From Rhizoclosmatium globosum (taxonomy: Eukaryota > Chytridiomycota > Chytridiomycetes > Chytridiales > Chytriomycetaceae): a stretch of DNA of 64,000 bases. This document shows positions 11,046 to 22,555 of the stretch, in pieces. Position numbers and translations under genes: made by a program. The notes under the pieces were generated by a model. It had not been told where the DNA came from. It saw only the letters and a list, made by a program, of their open reading frames with translations, and did not search any database. The first letter of the stretch is position 1. Each line of letters opens with the position of its first letter. The stretch spans positions 1-64,000 of the forward strand of contig MCGO01000202.1 in the NCBI GenBank assembly GCA_002104985.1, in the 5' to 3' direction.

Positions 11046-13593
11046 CTAGAGACTGAGAGAAAGGAGGATACCCAAGATGAAAATGGAAACAGATCTTGGC
11101 GTGATACCATTGACAACGACATTGACTTTAACAGTGGTCGATTTTGTGATGGCAGTACTTCCAGACAAAGCAGTGGCGGTAATAGAAGTGATTGGTGCAC
11201 GAGACTCAATAAACAGTGTTGTTGGCGTTTGGGTCGTTGCAACAGGATTTATAGTTGAAGTGATCAAGAGGGAAGTGGAAGAAGCGGAAGAAGTGGGAGA
11301 CGGGGATTTAGATGTGGTTAATGTCGAGACCGAGGTTGAAGTAGCCAATGAGGTTGAAGCCACAATCGCAGTTGGTATCTGCTGCCACGACTGGTTTGTT
11401 GGCCACTCCAACTCCATTTACAACCACAAATCCAGTAGAGATCTGATCCTCGCGTCTTTTTGGTACCAAGGAAACAGATAAAGAAATCGAAGCCAGGACT
11501 CTGTGTTCTGTAAATACGGATAGCACCAAAGTTTGACCATCATTGCTTAATTGCAGAGAGAACCATTCACTTGTGACTGATGGACCAAGAACATAGCTCA
11601 ACCCAATTCCATTCATGCCAGCGATTAAATCCGAGTTGATGGATACGGAACATGCATCACTAAACAACTGGATGTCTTTTGGAAGTGGCAACCCATTGAA
11701 CTAAAAAAACCAATTTAGCCATATGCTCCCAATTTAAAAAAATAACCACCTTATACTGCGCACTGGTGATCAAAACAACGACAGCATTCGAAGACTTCGT
11801 AAATGGAGCTCCAACGAACGTGACAGCATTATCGCCAGGACGAATCGGCTCAGTGATTTGAAACAACGACGAACTGACTTGATCTGCATTCAACTGATTT
11901 AAAGATCCCGGCACGAGCTTGTTCAACGTTGCGATGATCTTTGTCGCATCACCAGAATACTTTTGCATCAGATTTGCCGTTGGAATCGGTCCGGACGCAA
12001 TAGACGTGAGTACTGCCGAGGGTATTTGATCAGCACACGCAACGACTGTGGATGCAGGCGTTGCAGTTGGGAGGGTTGTGGCAGGAGCGACTGACGATGG
12101 CAATGAGGCGTGCGGAGTATCTGTAGACAAGGCCGTGGCAGAAGCCTTTGTTTTATCATCCAAGGTTGTAGGTGCAGTACTTGACGGATTAGTCGATCTC
12201 GTGGATCCGGTGAGTGTGTCGCTGGCAGGAATCTCTGTAGTTGAAACGACCAATGCGGAATGCGCAACATCTGACAAGCTGTTTACGTTGCCAGTGCTCT
12301 GTATTGTACTTGCAGCAATAATCGTAGACGATACGCTATTTGTGTACGTTGGACTGGATGGCACAATCGTCGAGCTAATCACACTTAATGAAGTTGTTGC
12401 TGTGCCTGGGCACTCATCCCTGTTTTTCAACCCAAATTCTTTACTATTGTCGAAACAGTTGAGATTGAGACTGGCTGTGTTTCCCTTAAGCTCGGCAGGA
12501 ATATTTCCAGTCAAAAGATTGTTCGTAAGATTGCTTTGCGACAAATCACATCAGAAAAGGTTGAATTGAACATATCCAAACGAAACTCACAAATCAGAGA
12601 GACCAAGCAAGTATGATGTGATTGATGCATTTAGTGTTCCGGCGAAATTATTCTTGGACAAATCAAGTGATTCCAAGTCTTTCAATTCTGTGATGTCAGG
12701 CAAGGGTCCACTCAAACCAAATCCGGATGCGACGCTAAACTTTCGTAAGTCATTCAAATGTAGAAAAAGATAGCTTACAGTGTACTTATAAAAGTGTGCG
12801 GATTTTTTGATTTAGTAATGCTATATGAAGTAAGTATCAGTGGGGAAAAATCGACAGAATTGAAAGCTCACGCGGTGGAGTCCGTTGTGGTTATGTTAAC
12901 TCTCAGGCAATGATATGTTTTGGATGAGTTATATGTGAAGACTTGAGGCCACCAAGTTGTCAGCAGCCCGCAATCATCGCAGAAAAACGGGCATGCGGGA
13001 TTTAAGGTCAGTCCAAAGTCTGCATAATCAGCGAAACAATTATAATCAATCCAGCTATTGGTTTTCGCATAAATGCCATCATTGCAAACATAATCTGATG
13101 TCAAAAGGTTGTGTGAAAGGTCGAATAACTTTAGACCACAGCCAAAGTATTGACTTGTCGAGGAAGTAACAGCGCCAGAAAGTTTGTTGTTGGATAAGTC
13201 AAGCGAAGTGAGGAGTGGAAATTTGTCACTTTGAAAAAGGAGAAGTTGCGGAGAAGTTGCCATGTCAGCTCAAATCCTGTAATTTTGCTACGCACAGAAT
13301 TGTTAAAGAATGCTTTGTTTTTCTATTGCTTACATTGAGTCAATGTTCTCTCCATTTGTAGATTTTATGTCACTTAACTTTCTCGTTAGCATAATGATTG
13401 CTTCAATCTTGTATACTTACATGACACTGTTTCCATTCTGAAAGTTATAGTTAAGACATGACGGTGCATCTGTGTTGCTAAAAAGCTGAGAATTGAAAGA
13501 GTTCAACGCCTGGCATTCTGTAGATGTATCCGCTGCTGATAACACCGCGATGGCGATCACGATAGCAAACACCAGGATAGGATGGCGTATCAT
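11046..13593 (-). CDS. secreted leucine-rich-repeat protein, probably GPI-anchored
   Basis: This multi-exon gene gives about 736 residues. It begins with a clear signal peptide (MIRHPILVFAIVIAIAVLSA) and a Cys-containing N-cap. LRR motifs follow (LTSLDLSNNKLSG, LESLDLSKNNF, NNLLTGNIPAEL), then a Ser/Thr-rich region, a beta-rich domain, a second Ser/Thr-rich stalk and a hydrophobic C-terminus typical of a GPI signal. Proposed exons are 13593-13421, 13372-13334, 13287-12872, 12820-12779, 12734-12591, 12533-11750, 11700-11422 and 11378-11046. The third exon needs one extra T in a run at 13234-13238; otherwise a longer intron ending at 13229 keeps the frame. The last intron (43 bp) is also tentative. 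It probably sits on the cell surface for adhesion or sensing. Confidence 0.72.
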
Positions 13594-13866
13594 TCAAATG
13601 GGTGTAAGTTTGATGTTTTGGAAGAGCGGGCACTCCTTCCTTTTAATTCCGTTTCGCCGCTCGGCAAGTTAAATAGAAATGGAGAAAAAGACGATAGAAG
13701 GCCCCCCGCTCATACACGTTAATATGTATTGCAGAATACTTGTGTGTCTTACAAGTCTTCAGCAGTTTCTGTTACTTTCACTCACTACGAAGACCTGGAG
13801 CTCTTTTTAATATAAGTATACAGACATTATATTCAAAAACCATATTGCATCCACATCACATTACAT

Positions 13867-14653
13867 CTAATCTTCTTCTTCGTCCACCTCTTCCTCGTCA
13901 TCTTCGTCGTCCTCGTCGTCATCCTCTCCTGCAGATTGAGACATCCCACGTTTCCCAACGCCATTATTGTTACTGCTACTGGATCCATTGTTTCGATTTT
14001 CATTTTGTCGTACCGAGTCCCGACTTCCACTGCCACTTCCATTTCCTTTAGAACCACCACCGTCACTTCTATCGCCCCCCTTCCCCACATGCTCCCTCCA
14101 AAAATGCTGATCCATGCTTTTCACAGTCTAAATATAAATAAGAGTTTATGGTTACGAAAACATAATCCCACTGTATGCGCATCAAAAAGAATCACCTTGT
14201 ACAAATTCCCACAGACTTTACAAACAATCGTCCGCTTATTTCTTGCCTCGAATTCTTCTCGTTCCCGTTTATCCATGTGGACTCGAGAGTGTTGCGCGAG
14301 GTTGCTGTTGCTTTTGAACCGTTTTCCGCAATTCGGGTATTCACAGATGTAAGGAGCTTCGTTGGTATGACTTCGCATATGGATTTTAAGACGAGAGCTC
14401 GTTGTGTATGAATTTTCACAGAGTGTGCACTGGGTGAGTCGATTGTTGAGTTGGGCGAGAATAGAAACACTGATGTCCAACTACGATAATATACCTTATG
14501 TGGCCGATCTCCCGTGTGAACTCGAGTATGGACTTTCAATATGCTTAAATATGCAAACTGCTTTCCACAGCCCGGATGACTACATGCAAATGATCGATTG
14601 TGTGCAGGAAAGTGTGATTGGTGGTGATTACTTGATTGTTGTTGTTGATGTGG

Positions 14654-14685
<32 letters not shown>

Positions 14686-15280
14686 GCAATTGTTGCTGCG
14701 GATTGAGTGGATGGATTGGTATCTGGTGTTGAGTTGAAAGGGGTGACGCCGAAACCATCCCAGTATCAGACTGTTGCACCAATCGATTCTGGATATGTTG
14801 TTGCAGTTGAAAAGCATCCTGGTGCAGGATTCCGTAGTTGAAAGGGAAGGGAATCGGTGGATCGCAGCTTATCTCTGACGGAGATAACGAAGCACTGATG
14901 CTCTGATGGATGGATTGGTTCATAGATCCAAGCAGAGAATTGGGAAACATTGCTGATGAAGCAGGAGCATCGGGCGGAGTTCCAATAGGAGTAGGTTGAT
15001 TCAAGAGAGGTTGCATGTGCAAGACTCCATTGCTTCCCTGTCCTTGTCCTTGTCCTTGTCCCTCTCCTTGTCCTCCTTCACCGTTTCCAGTTTCTACTGA
15101 TTGATTAACACCATTTAAAGTTTCTGAATTCAGTGAGGATGATCCCGCCGAGGAAGCCCCAGAGTTTGTCAATGTCCCCCCTTCAGCCGGTGTCAATGGT
15201 CCGTCCGAACGCCGTCCAAGTTCAACCGACGCCACAAATGCACTGAACGACGGCAATTTGCTCCCGTCAACTGGCTCCAT
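13867..15280 (-). CDS. C2H2 zinc-finger protein
   Basis: The model has three exons (15280-14495, 14429-14196, 14127-13867) joining to 426 residues. The N-terminal half is disordered and Ser/Gln-rich, with a polyglutamine tract from a CAA/CAG-type repeat at about 14641-14692. Four C2H2 fingers follow: CSHPGCGKQF, CTLCENSY, CEYPNCGKRF and CKVCGNLYK. Intron 1 falls between fingers one and two, and intron 2 splits finger four, so its histidines come from exon 3. The C-terminus is Gly/Ser-rich and ends in an acidic Asp/Glu tail. The array and activation-like flanks suggest a sequence-specific transcription factor; the target is unknown. Confidence 0.85.
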
Positions 15281-15541
15281 CAAAGCTCAGGCTGGACGCG
15301 CTTTGGTTGGGTACTTAAAATTTGTTAGACAATTCGATATCACAAGGTTCTTTGATAACGGAAGATTTGTCGGGAAAGCCTTTGTGGAGAAAGGGGTCCT
15401 TTTCCAAGTTATCTCTTTGATCTCTTTGGCTGATAGCAACAGGCACGCGACCGTGAATGTCGCGATTCAGAGCTGCGTCTTTCCTGTTCACTTAAAGATG
15501 CTTTTATTATCGCTAAATACATTAAAGTTAAAAGGATTCTT

Positions 15542-16155
15542 TCAAGCTAACAACATGGCCCCGACCGTCGACAAAAGTCCAACAGTCAAAGTCCAAGCAC
15601 CACTGGATGATCCTTTCGTTGCACTACCAGTGCCAGTTCCTTGTGCAGACAAACCACCAGTCGAAACCCCATTTCCATTCGCACTAGCATCGTTGATAAC
15701 CTTTCCATCAAAGCTCACTGGAATAGCAGTGCCATTAATTACTACTGTCGCCTGCGTGGCAGGAGCAGTTGGTGCCTTCAACAAAATGCAGTCAGCCAAG
15801 CATAACCTTCTCCCAAAATATTGACTCACCGTGCCCTTGTTACAATATGGGACATAGTATGCAGTGACATTAACGGCAGTAACCGCTGGCTCCATATACT
15901 GGCATACTGGGCCTTGACCTCCAGCACTAGCAACGCAATCTTGGACTTGTTGTACAGCTCCTAATATACACGAGCAGTTATTTTAAGAAATGTAATTGCA
16001 GAGGTTGTCTCACCTCCAGCGCACATTACGATTGAGTCTGACTTGGTGGCTGCATTCCACGAACAAGCGAAAGCTCCAACCGCAGTGCAAGCATCGCCAA
16101 CCTTGGCATTTACAATAGGTGGGAGTGACTTAGTCAATGCTGGGTATTTTGACAT
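15542..16155 (-). CDS. small Cys-containing protein with GPI-like tail
   Basis: The model has three exons (16155-16014, 15960-15830, 15775-15542) giving 168 residues. The ordered part has six cysteines. The C-terminal third is Gly/Ser/Thr-rich and ends in a hydrophobic segment (WTLTVGLLSTVGAMLLA), as in GPI-anchored surface proteins. No N-terminal signal peptide is visible from the ATG at 16155 (MSKYPALTKS), which is odd for a GPI protein; an upstream exon may encode it. The spacing does not match the eight-Cys CFEM pattern. Function is unknown, possibly cell wall or spore surface. Confidence 0.6.
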
Positions 16156-16429
16156 TCTGGTTGGTGTGTTTTGGTGAGAAGTTTTGGTTTGGTTGAGTGC
16201 TTTGACGCTGAAATGAAAGTGAGGAGGGATATCCCTGGTTGGTTCAAGGTTCGAGGTGGAGAGAAATTAAATCCCGACGGCGGGAGGGCGGAACTTGAAT
16301 TTAATCCTACTCATTCTGATTCGTTGTTCATCAACAAGGTTCCATCATGGTCTTAAAAAGGTTCAACCAAAAAACAACATGCTAAACTATGTAAACTGAT
16401 ATATTATGTAGCAAATATACTGTAATGAA

Positions 16430-16543
16430 TTTTTACTCCTCATCTTTCTTTTCTCCAGCTCCTACATCACTGGATTCGCCCTTGACTTTTTACTCCTCAT
16501 CTTTCTTTTCTCCAGCTCCTACATCACTGGATTCGCCCTTGAC
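16430..16543. repeat. 57-bp perfect tandem duplication at a gene end
   Basis: The 57 bp at 16430-16486 are repeated at 16487-16543. The duplicated unit covers the last codons, the stop codon and a little downstream sequence of the J-domain gene on the minus strand. Translation stops at the first copy (stop at 16490-16492), so the second copy is untranslated and looks like a ghost of the C-terminus. Confidence 0.92.
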
Positions 16544-18147
16544 TTTGGAATACACTTCTCCAACCACACCCAAAGCATCTACTCTTCGTCTTTGGACTTC
16601 AAGTCCTCCATCGACATCAGAAATGACTTTGTCACATACTTCACGCAGAACACTCTCAATCTCCAATTTGCTTCCACGCCACATTGCATTCAACCCTTTC
16701 TTGGCTGCTTCTTGTTCGAGCTTTGATCGTAACTCACGTTCGGCATCTGTCATTCCATCAGGTCCACGTGGTCCATCATGAATAGTTGACTTCTTCTTTT
16801 CATTCTTTGGGTCTTCGGGAGGAGCATTAGGGTCCGCCTTTTTGTCGAGTTCTTGGATTTTAGCAAAGGAGGATTGTAGATCGATTGCTGTTTTGATTGT
16901 ACCGACAGTCTCACTTACAATATGCGCCTTCTCGCTAAGATTGGTATAAATTTAGAGACTTGAGATTCTTTCCGTGTGCGTCAAGGTATAACTTACCGAG
17001 CAGCACCGATCCATCTGTTTCCAGCACCTAGCCAACGGGCATATACCGTACTTCCACTCTCGGCATCCAATTTTGCTTTCGCTTGCGATGATTTCAAAGA
17101 GTAAGTAAACCCGACGGCATGGAGCAGCTCGACTCCAAAAGACTCTTGTTTAAGGGTTTCCGCTTCACGTTCGATTTCCTTTCTGAAGTTCTCCATAGCC
17201 GATTTCTGTGTAGGTCCATGTGCAATTGAGTCCTGATCTATTTCGTAGTCTGAAAAGGTTAGATTGGTATGACGTTATTCCAATAAAACTCACCCAATTG
17301 TGCAGAAGTCCAGCTTGTAGCACCGAGCGCAGGATTCGGTGCACTTTCATAAGTATACTTTTCGTCCATTGGAAATCCATTCACGTAAATGGACAACTTG
17401 TCCTTCAACTTTCGTGCCAGCCGATCCACTCGCTCTTCACGAATCGCCATCCGTTCCTGCATCGTCAGTTCCTTTTGAGGTTCACCTCCAGATTCCGACA
17501 TCATTCCCTTAAAGTCGCGTGCCATTGAAATCTCTCTGGAGTAATAAAAATAAAGGTGAGTGTGAGTGTGAGACAACCCACGTGCAAGCCACGTACCCAA
17601 TGATATCCCTGAAGCTCTCGCCACCAAACTGCTGCATAAAGAATTCCTGTGGATCCATGAACGATCCTTCCTTCCCTTCCTTTGCCTTGCCCTGGCGATC
17701 GTAGGCTGCGCGTCGTTGCGGGTCCGACAGGACTTGGTAGGCTTCGCTGACGGCCTTGAACTTGCGCTCAGCGTCTGGATCGCCCTGGTTCTTGTCTGGG
17801 TGGAATTTGAGGGCGGCGGAGCGGTACCCTTTCTTGATGTCGGCTGGCGATGCATCGGGGGTTACGCCGAGGAGCTCGTAGTATTCGAGGTCTGCAACTC
17901 GGCCTGGTTTGTTTCGTTGAGTGCTTTAAGCTTAAAAGGTGGCAGAGTATGGACTGTTACCTGATGGTGGTGCAGTGCTTGATGGAGCCGGCGCTGATCC
18001 AGTTGCACTTGACACGGAGTTGCATGAGAAACAACGGACTGAATAGTCTGTGCCTGTTCCACTCGGAACTGTGAATTCAACAAGTGTCTTGCATGAAGGA
18101 CATGAAAACGTGCGGGTTGATCCAGGTTTGCGCCCTTCCAAAATCAT
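16490..18147 (-). CDS. J-domain (Hsp40) protein with DnaJ-X region, Caj1-like
   Basis: The model has five exons (18147-17961, 17903-17597, 17535-17294, 17249-16997, 16934-16490) joining to 477 residues. A short N-terminal zinc-ribbon-like part has two CxxC pairs (CPSC and CFSC). The J domain follows at about residues 64-130 ([13 protein letters not shown], with the HPD motif in KFHPDKN). A charged helical region comes next, then the DnaJ-X-type C-terminal half ([28 protein letters not shown]). J proteins stimulate Hsp70 ATPase; Caj1/Djp1-type members act in the cytosol and in organelle protein delivery. It shares a 115-bp promoter interval with the divergent gene at 18263. The 3' end carries a 57-bp duplication. 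Confidence 0.9.
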
Positions 18148-18262
18148 CTTTTCTTGTTCTTTTCCTTCTCATTTCTTTGATCTTCTTTTCCTTGTTACTC
18201 TTAGTTCTTCTGTCGGAATATTGACAATTATCCTTTGATTCTAATTTGACAGCGATCAGAAG

Positions 18263-18732
18263 ATGCAACCCACGCTGTCCTTCGAAGACATCATTTCTCT
18301 CTACATCACTGGTGTAACAGCTTGTTTGTCTTCAGCGCGTCTCTATCATATGAGTGTATTTGTACTCTATCCCCAATGGACCCAAAAGCCGACCTCAACC
18401 CAACTCGGAACACTTGGCGGATTCTGGGAAAAACTATTCAATCTGTTTCTTATATTGGGATATGCTGCCATGACTACATTAGCAATGAGCCTGTTTGTAC
18501 TCATTTTTATGAACGACGAATACAATCCCTTCGAAAGCCCCGTCTTAAGTTTCATTGCCAGCTCACTTTGCTTTTGTAAGAATACATTACTTGCTTTGCT
18601 GTTGATTTCACTCACTTTCGATAAACAGACTTGTACTACTGTTGGAATCGTTTTTCGCGTCTGATTCTTGCCATTTCACGAATGAAGGAGTTTGACCAAA
18701 AGACTCTAGCTGACTTTAACTTTACATTTTGA
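18263..18732 (+). CDS. small membrane protein, unknown family
   Basis: The model has two exons (18263-18575, 18629-18732) giving 138 residues. Hydrophobic stretches suggest three or four membrane segments: ISLYITGVTACLSSARLY, LFNLFLILGYAAMTTLAMSL, VLSFIASSLCFYLYYCW and a weaker last one. The short C-terminus is charged. Its ATG lies 115 bp from the divergent J-domain gene. It resembles the N-terminal helices of the 7-TM genes at 40.4-43.6 kb in size and style, but no motif is shared. Function is unknown. Confidence 0.6.
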
Positions 18733-18815
18733 ATGAATATGATAATGTTTGTTTACTTGCAAACGCGACGAACTTTCTATTCTCTTCCTAGAATTGTCAC
18801 ATAAACCAAACAAAG

Positions 18816-19487
18816 ATGGCCGTCTCCATGACGATTCAGTATTTCAGTGACCCAATCTGTACCCCAGGAAACTTCTATGAGTACTTTCTTAAACCGTCGA
18901 TGGCCGCGTCCGACTGTGCACAGCAAGCAGTGACCTGTCAACCCCTTCGTGAAGGAGGATTCCAAACAGTCAGCTGCATTCCAACCACCCCAACGTTTGA
19001 AACCGACTTTTTCGTGAAAGCATCGACACTGTTTGGACCCTCCACACATCCACAATATGTGATTGGGAAATTCTTCAACGGAGACATGACGTGTTCGGAA
19101 GCAAATGGGCCTCCTAGCTCCTTAATTGCGAGCGCTATCAATTACTGCTCTCCAAATTCACATTTGGGAACTGGTGTGACGGCCACAATCAGTAGTGGTG
19201 TACTCACATTGTCATCCTGCAGTATACCCCCAAATCCAACCGCATATATTTTAGGAGATATTGGATGCTCTCCGAGTACTATTATTTCCTCTTTATACTG
19301 GACCTTCTATCTCCCATTTACACTGATGCCCCCTCCAGCCCCCACTACTGCTCAAACGTTAGCCAATAATTCAACTTTGCCTTTTAATTCTTCAGCTTCC
19401 TCCACTGCTACTGTATCTCAAGTTTCTCAAAGCACCGTTGTCACTGGAATCCCTGTTCCGTCCGTCCAGGCAAAAATCAGAATGTAA
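18816..19487 (+). CDS. Cys-containing protein of unknown function
   Basis: A single exon of 223 residues. It starts MAVSMTIQYFSDPICTPG and has about ten cysteines spread over the first 150 residues. A weak hydrophobic segment follows (ISSLYWTFYLPFTLM), then a Ser/Thr-rich tail with N-glycosylation-like NST and NSS sites. There is no classical signal peptide. An AATAAA at 19500-19505 just after the stop is a likely polyadenylation signal. It could be an unconventional secreted or membrane-attached protein. Confidence 0.6.
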   Translation: MAVSMTIQYFSDPICTPGNFYEYFLKPSMAASDCAQQAVTCQPLREGGFQTVSCIPTTPTFETDFFVKASTLFGPSTHPQYVIGKFFNGDMTCSEANGPPSSLIASAINYCSPNSHLGTGVTATISSGVLTLSSCSIPPNPTAYILGDIGCSPSTIISSLYWTFYLPFTLMPPPAPTTAQTLANNSTLPFNSSASSTATVSQVSQSTVVTGIPVPSVQAKIRM

Positions 19488-19562
19488 GAATTCAAAAAAA
19501 ATAAACTTCTGAATTTATTACAACTTGAGCGACTAAGATCGTCCGTAAATCTTCTTCCTATA

Positions 19563-22530
19563 ATGACCCACCTTCCAACTCTCAATTCCATCCTCCTTCA
19601 AAACATACTGGAGTTAAAATCAGAACTCGTCTCCAAAGTAGATAAGCTAGTCAGCCTCCTCAATGGCCCGTCAGGACTTCAATCGTCACAGGCGTCCCCC
19701 ATCGTGAAAGCTGCTTCATCACATCGACGATCAAACCACTCAATCAAATCAACATTTTCATCAGACATGGGAATCCGATGGGACGGTGATGACTACGTGA
19801 CAGCCGCCTCAGAACGTGTCGAGTCAAACCGTCCAAGCATATTTGGGAAACCTGAACGAAGAAAGTCACGAAGCAATCGCTCCTCAAAAACCGAGTCACC
19901 AAAATCTCAAGCCACGAATCAATTTGAAGAATACAGAAACAAGCATATTCGGTCGTCAGTGGCGCAGAGGGAAACCTCGGCTGTAAAGCTGCGCAAGAAA
20001 ACATCACAGAAAAGGCTAGACAACGGCAATTATGTTATCACACTAGAAACTATTGATTCCGCGAACAATCTTATGGACAAAGGCCATATTCCATCAATGA
20101 AGCGAAGCCCAGGCTTTTTGTCAAAACGTGCATTTGTTGTAACAAATGCAGACAGCGACAACCAAGATGAGGAGACTCCGTATCAAGACAGGGAATTGCG
20201 TACAGGGTCGGGAAAATCGCTGCCAAAAGATCATGAAAATGGTCGTAATTCTGAAACACCGCCAATCGAAGTCAACACAACTAGTCGAATGAATCAAGAG
20301 TCAACAACAACTCAACGACACTCGGTCACATCAATCGTTGCAAATACATCAGAATCATCGATTGAAATTAAAGTTCCAATCAAATCTTCCCTTTTGGCTC
20401 CGCCAGACCTAAATGGAGGCGAGATGGGACGAACCTCAAATCATGAAAGAAACCAAATTTCATCCAGACGTAAAATCTCATTCTCACAGCACCAAACATT
20501 GCCAGACACAACGATCGAAAGAAATCAAAAACCCGAAACACCGCCTCAACCCCTCCGATATCCTTGGCTGCAACCGATATTCTCCTTCTATTGTCTAATT
20601 CCAGCGTACGACAGCAAGGGAGCCTTAATTTCAGTAGATAATTTTGACGAAGTCGATATTGCGGCCATTAGTTTTTTGCGAAACGGATTTCACCCAAAGT
20701 CAAGGTTCATCACAAATTTTGATTTCATCATGTCACGTAAGTTTGAATCCTTTGATTGTAAGACAAACCATTCAAGGTTTTCAATAGTCTTTCACGTTTT
20801 GTGCATATTCCTTGTTCCTTTTTTGATTGGTTTTGGGTTTTTCATTGAATCAACAACCAAGACTTACTTTGAGTGCTTGTAAGCTTACTTGCTTTGTCAT
20901 ACATTACTTAATTTTAATGATTTGATATGTAGATACACAATAGTGTATTTGCTGGACTCAATAGTATCCTTGTTGACACCTCAATCGAAGCTCAAAAGCC
21001 AAATTTATAATATTCGAGAATTCGAGCAAATGAGACCTTCTCTGCATGAATGGACAAGAATTTGGTACACGGGGTACTTTCTGTTTGACTTATTTTCTGT
21101 GGTATGGCGATGTTTTTGTTCTTTTCGTGTTTGACAGGACATCATAGATTCCGTTTTCATGGTTTCTCCACGAAATAGCACCTTTCAATGGAACGGAATT
21201 CTTTATGATATTCAGATTAATTCGAGTGATACGCTTACCAGTGATAATAGCGCGGTGTTCGCATTATCGACGAATTAGAATTCTATTTGAGAAGATGTTT
21301 GGAGTTGGGGGATCCAAGATCGCACCGATTGGATTAGGCATATATTTTTTCATCCATTATAATGCTTGCTCGCTTTACTATTCCGCTCGGACAAATGGAT
21401 TTGTTGGATGGGAAACTTTTTGGTTTGAGTTGAAGACGGCGAATCTGTGGGAGAGCTATACTCTCGCATTCTTACTGGTAGGATTATTTTAACGTTGGAC
21501 TATAGATTGAACCATTATTCTGTAGGGAGTCGGAAATATGTTCCCAATGTCTTTCAAGTGAGTCTTAAGTTTTTCATTTTATCTTCTTTTCTTACATCTT
21601 TCAATGTAGGCCGCAAACAGTTATGGAGCAATTCGTTGCAATTTTCTATATATTTATTGGAGCCGGACTGGTTCGTGGTCTTTTGATTTCAAAGAAAACT
21701 AACCTGACACAGTATGGTATTCTTGTCGGTTATATCTCCTCGGCAGCTATATCCATCGACAACTCAGGTCGGCTATATAACCAAAAAATGGAGGAACTTA
21801 TAGACTACATCAAATGGAAGAAGCTTTCTCCAGAAACCCGCCAAAAACTTGTCAGCTATTACGAAACAAAATACCGCGGGAAGTATTTTGAAGAAGATAC
21901 CTTGCTCTCAGAAATGAATGAGTCTTTACGTACTGTTCGTTTGCATCCCACGTTTTTCAGTGTACTTCACTGACTCGCTTCGCCAGGAAATTTCACTTCA
22001 TAATACACGTAGCTTGATTGTCAAGGTTCCGTTTCTTCGCCGTGAAACTGGTGATCATAGAGACGAAATATTTTACAGTAGAATCGCATCAGCTCTGCAT
22101 GTTCGGTATTTCATACCTGGAGACTATATTACAAAGGAAGGAGAGTCTGGAAACGATATGTTTTTTATCCTTTCTGGAAAGGTTGATGTATTTGTCAATG
22201 GCCATTGGAAAGTGGCACTCTATGACGGAGCCTATTTTGGAGGTACTTAACAGGACATTAACCGAGCTAAAGTATTAATTTATTATCACAGAGGTGGCTT
22301 TGATAACAAAGGTCTTGAGAACTGCGTCTGTCAAAGCGTCAGCACCTTCTGTACTTTATCGCCTCTCCCACCAAGATTTCCATGAAATCATAGCCGAATT
22401 TCCTGATATTCAACAGCGAATTGACTTGCTGGTTTTTGAACGTGAAAAACTTCTCAGGTTGGCAGAGGAGGCACGAGCTGAGTCTGAGATGGATAACGTA
22501 TCATTACTCTCAACGTCAAAGTCAAAATAA
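19563..22530 (+). CDS. HCN/CNG-like cyclic-nucleotide-gated cation channel (channel A)
   Basis: Exons are 19563-20736, 20788-20878, 20933-21098, 21148-21477, 21526-21557, 21610-21670, 21713-21934, 21987-22242 and 22292-22530, joining to 856 residues. The long disordered N-terminus starts with a short coiled coil and holds GIRWDGDDY. Six membrane segments follow. S4 is RLIRVIRLP. The pore reads AFLLGVGNMFP, where HCN channels have CIGYG. An HCN-type C-linker (YNQKMEELIDYIKWKKLSP) leads to a cyclic-nucleotide-binding domain with FGEVALI and RTASV contacts. A plasma-membrane cation channel gated by cAMP or cGMP is expected; selectivity is unclear because of the filter. The 42-bp intron at 21671-21712 is in frame with no stop, so its retention would add 14 residues after S6. 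Paralogues: 46774-50069 and 50167-53170. Confidence 0.9.
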
Positions 22531-22555
22531 AAAAAATATGACGTCTTTATATATT

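Noticed and set aside
12048..12569. 173-codon plus-strand open frame
   Set aside because: It is a shadow of the Ser/Thr-rich exon of the LRR gene on the other strand.
15258..15824. 188-codon plus-strand open frame
   Set aside because: It runs antisense through the exons of the small Cys-containing gene and its promoter region, and has low-quality composition.
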